In this document: one piece after another, positions 62,815 through 64,000 of the stretch | How positions within the stretch are numbered: the first letter of the stretch is position 1 | Layout: each line of letters starts with the position of its first letter | NCBI RefSeq assembly: GCF_003254565.1 | Contig: NZ_QJRI01000180.1 | Location: forward strand, 1 to 64,000 | Source of the DNA: Flavobacterium nitrogenifigens | GTDB taxonomy: Bacteria > Bacteroidota > Bacteroidia > Flavobacteriales > Flavobacteriaceae | Length of the DNA: 64,000 nt | Direction of reading: 5' to 3' | Notes under the pieces: generated by a model | Told to the model about the DNA's origin: nothing | The model's input: the letters and a program-made list of their open reading frames with translations, nothing else | The model's database searches: none | Made by a program: the position numbers and the translations under genes

Positions 62815-64000
62815 TTATTCTTTTGAAATAATTCGCGTTAAACCAATATTTTCTGGAGCATGAAGCACCATCGGGAATTTCTCTATTTTAACAGAACTGC
62901 TGTCCAGACCGAAAGCTCTTTCTTCAGACAAACTCAGTTTTTTGATGAAGAAGTAAGAATTCATGATAATGTTTTCATGCCATCTTAAATCGTTGTCATT
63001 TGATAAGAATTTTTCAGACAATACAAATTTAAAGTCTCCAATAATATTGTTTTTGTTCAAAGATTCGTAACGGCTCGTAATATCTACTTCGCCACGTTTT
63101 ACCATGTCTTTGATAACTTCTCTAAACATCAAATTGATTTTGGTTGGTTCTCTAAAACCTAAATTGAAATCAATTCTATAAATGTCGTCTTTAGCAATTT
63201 CGGTTACTTTATATTGCGTTTTATAAGGCTCAGTTAAAATATTAACGTGAACAAACCAATAAATATCAGCTCTTTTCGGACGTTTTTGAAGAATAGAATA
63301 AATGATTTTTTCCTCCAATTCGTCAACGCGATTAGCATTGGTCATGTAAACCAAATGTGTAGCATATTTCGGAATAGATAAATCTTGGCTTAACTCAACA
63401 AGAACTTGTTTGTAATCGTCAACCTTAACCACTTTTGTATAGTTTTTGTTGATTTTCTTAGCTAAATACCAGATTGTCATTACAGAAATCAGCAAACTCG
63501 CAATGATTAAGGTTACATAACCACCTTCTGCAAATTTGGTAATATTAGCAAAAAGGAAACTGAACTCAATCAATAAATAAATAGTGATCAACGGTACCAT
63601 AAAATACAGTTTTACACGTTTCATGATTAAGTAGTAATTTAATAATATGGTAGTCATAATCATGCACAAAATGATGGCAAGACCATAAGCATGCTCCATG
63701 TTTCCTGATTTCTCGAAATGTAAAACGATTCCAACACAACCAAAAAACAATAACCAGTTGATTGACGGAATATATAATTGACCTTTTACTTCTGTCGGAT
63801 ATTTGATTTTTACTTTTGGCCAGAAGTTCAGACGCATTGCTTCGTTAATTAATGTAAACGAACCTGAGATAAGCGCTTGAGAGGCAATTACCGCAGCAAG
63901 AGTCGCAACTACAATTCCGAATGGTAAAAACCAATGCGGCATTATTAAGTAAAACGGATTTCCGTTTTCGCCTCCTAATTGTTGTAATGTGCTTCCTTCG
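62815..64000 (-). CDS. kup: Kup-type potassium uptake protein, partial (5' end outside window)
   Basis: The gene runs off the right edge: the frame stays open to 64000, and the upstream residues ...GGENGNPFYLIMPHWFLPFG match the Kup family, so the ATG at 63942 is internal. The visible 395 residues contain the last membrane helices (ASQALISGSFTLINEAMRLNFWPKVKIKYP is the conserved family block, near the N-terminus of this part). A cytoplasmic C-terminal domain of about 220 residues follows. Kup imports potassium with protons. A terminator follows at 62767. Confidence 0.92.
   Translation of the reverse strand, partial: EGSTLQQLGGENGNPFYLIMPHWFLPFGIVVATLAAVIASQALISGSFTLINEAMRLNFWPKVKIKYPTEVKGQLYIPSINWLLFFGCVGIVLHFEKSGNMEHAYGLAIILCMIMTTILLNYYLIMKRVKLYFMVPLITIYLLIEFSFLFANITKFAEGGYVTLIIASLLISVMTIWYLAKKINKNYTKVVKVDDYKQVLVELSQDLSIPKYATHLVYMTNANRVDELEEKIIYSILQKRPKRADIYWFVHVNILTEPYKTQYKVTEIAKDDIYRIDFNLGFREPTKINLMFREVIKDMVKRGEVDITSRYESLNKNNIIGDFKFVLSEKFLSNDNDLRWHENIIMNSYFFIKKLSLSEERAFGLDSSSVKIEKFPMVLHAPENIGLTRIISKE

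Overview
The window looks like a Flavobacterium chromosome (Bacteroidota). The evidence is low GC, SusC/SusD pairs, SSS and TonB-dependent transporters, promoter boxes of the TTG / TAnnTTTG type, an ssrA gene whose tag reads GENNYALAA, and many dispersed palindromic spacers of the kind common in flavobacterial genomes. Nothing in it is clearly plasmid or phage.

Region 1 (about 0.2-27 kb) is the most coherent system and reads as a peptidoglycan / N-acetylmuramic acid (MurNAc) utilization locus. The leftward arm runs from a SusC/SusD pair through a NamZ-type exo-muramidase (DUF1343), MurQ etherase, a sodium:solute symporter and a lipoprotein fusing a NagZ-like GH3 domain to an AmiE-like serine hydrolase, and ends with a NagX/DUF5009 membrane acyltransferase. 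The rightward arm starts with a DeoR-family regulator, then a large FAD/Fe-S D-2-hydroxyacid (D-lactate type) dehydrogenase, an esterase, a metallophosphoesterase/PQQ-propeller protein and a tight GHL10 - GH20 - serine hydrolase operon. MurQ releases D-lactate, so the neighbouring dehydrogenase closes the pathway. No MurNAc kinase is visible. ACGCAA boxes flanking the DeoR gene are candidate operators.

Region 2 (27.4-37.5 kb) holds a TonB-dependent receptor, a small acidic protein, a multi-PAS histidine kinase with its response regulator, a SAM-I riboswitch followed by only a 28-codon reading frame, a TlpA-like redoxin, a class V aminotransferase whose 3' end is tandemly duplicated, and a cupin.

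Region 3 (37.7-47.4 kb) has a TolC-EmrA-EmrB type efflux operon, a small potassium channel, an AI-2E family transporter, a DUF763 protein, an MFS transporter and two small proteins.

Region 4 (47.4-51.1 kb) is an AT-rich accessory cassette beside the intact tmRNA gene: a DUF3696-type AAA ATPase, an unrecognised 169-residue partner and a 57-residue single-pass membrane protein. A degenerate tRNA/tmRNA-like 3' end with its own terminator lies at the left border. This is the best candidate for an undescribed, possibly defensive, system.

Region 5 (51.3-64 kb) is mostly housekeeping: a serine hydrolase, an alanine/saccharopine dehydrogenase-like enzyme, fumarase C, a small membrane protein, an outer-membrane beta-barrel receptor, an ArsC-like protein, a CPBP protease, MenE, an RsmB-type rRNA methyltransferase and the 3' part of a Kup potassium transporter cut by the window edge.
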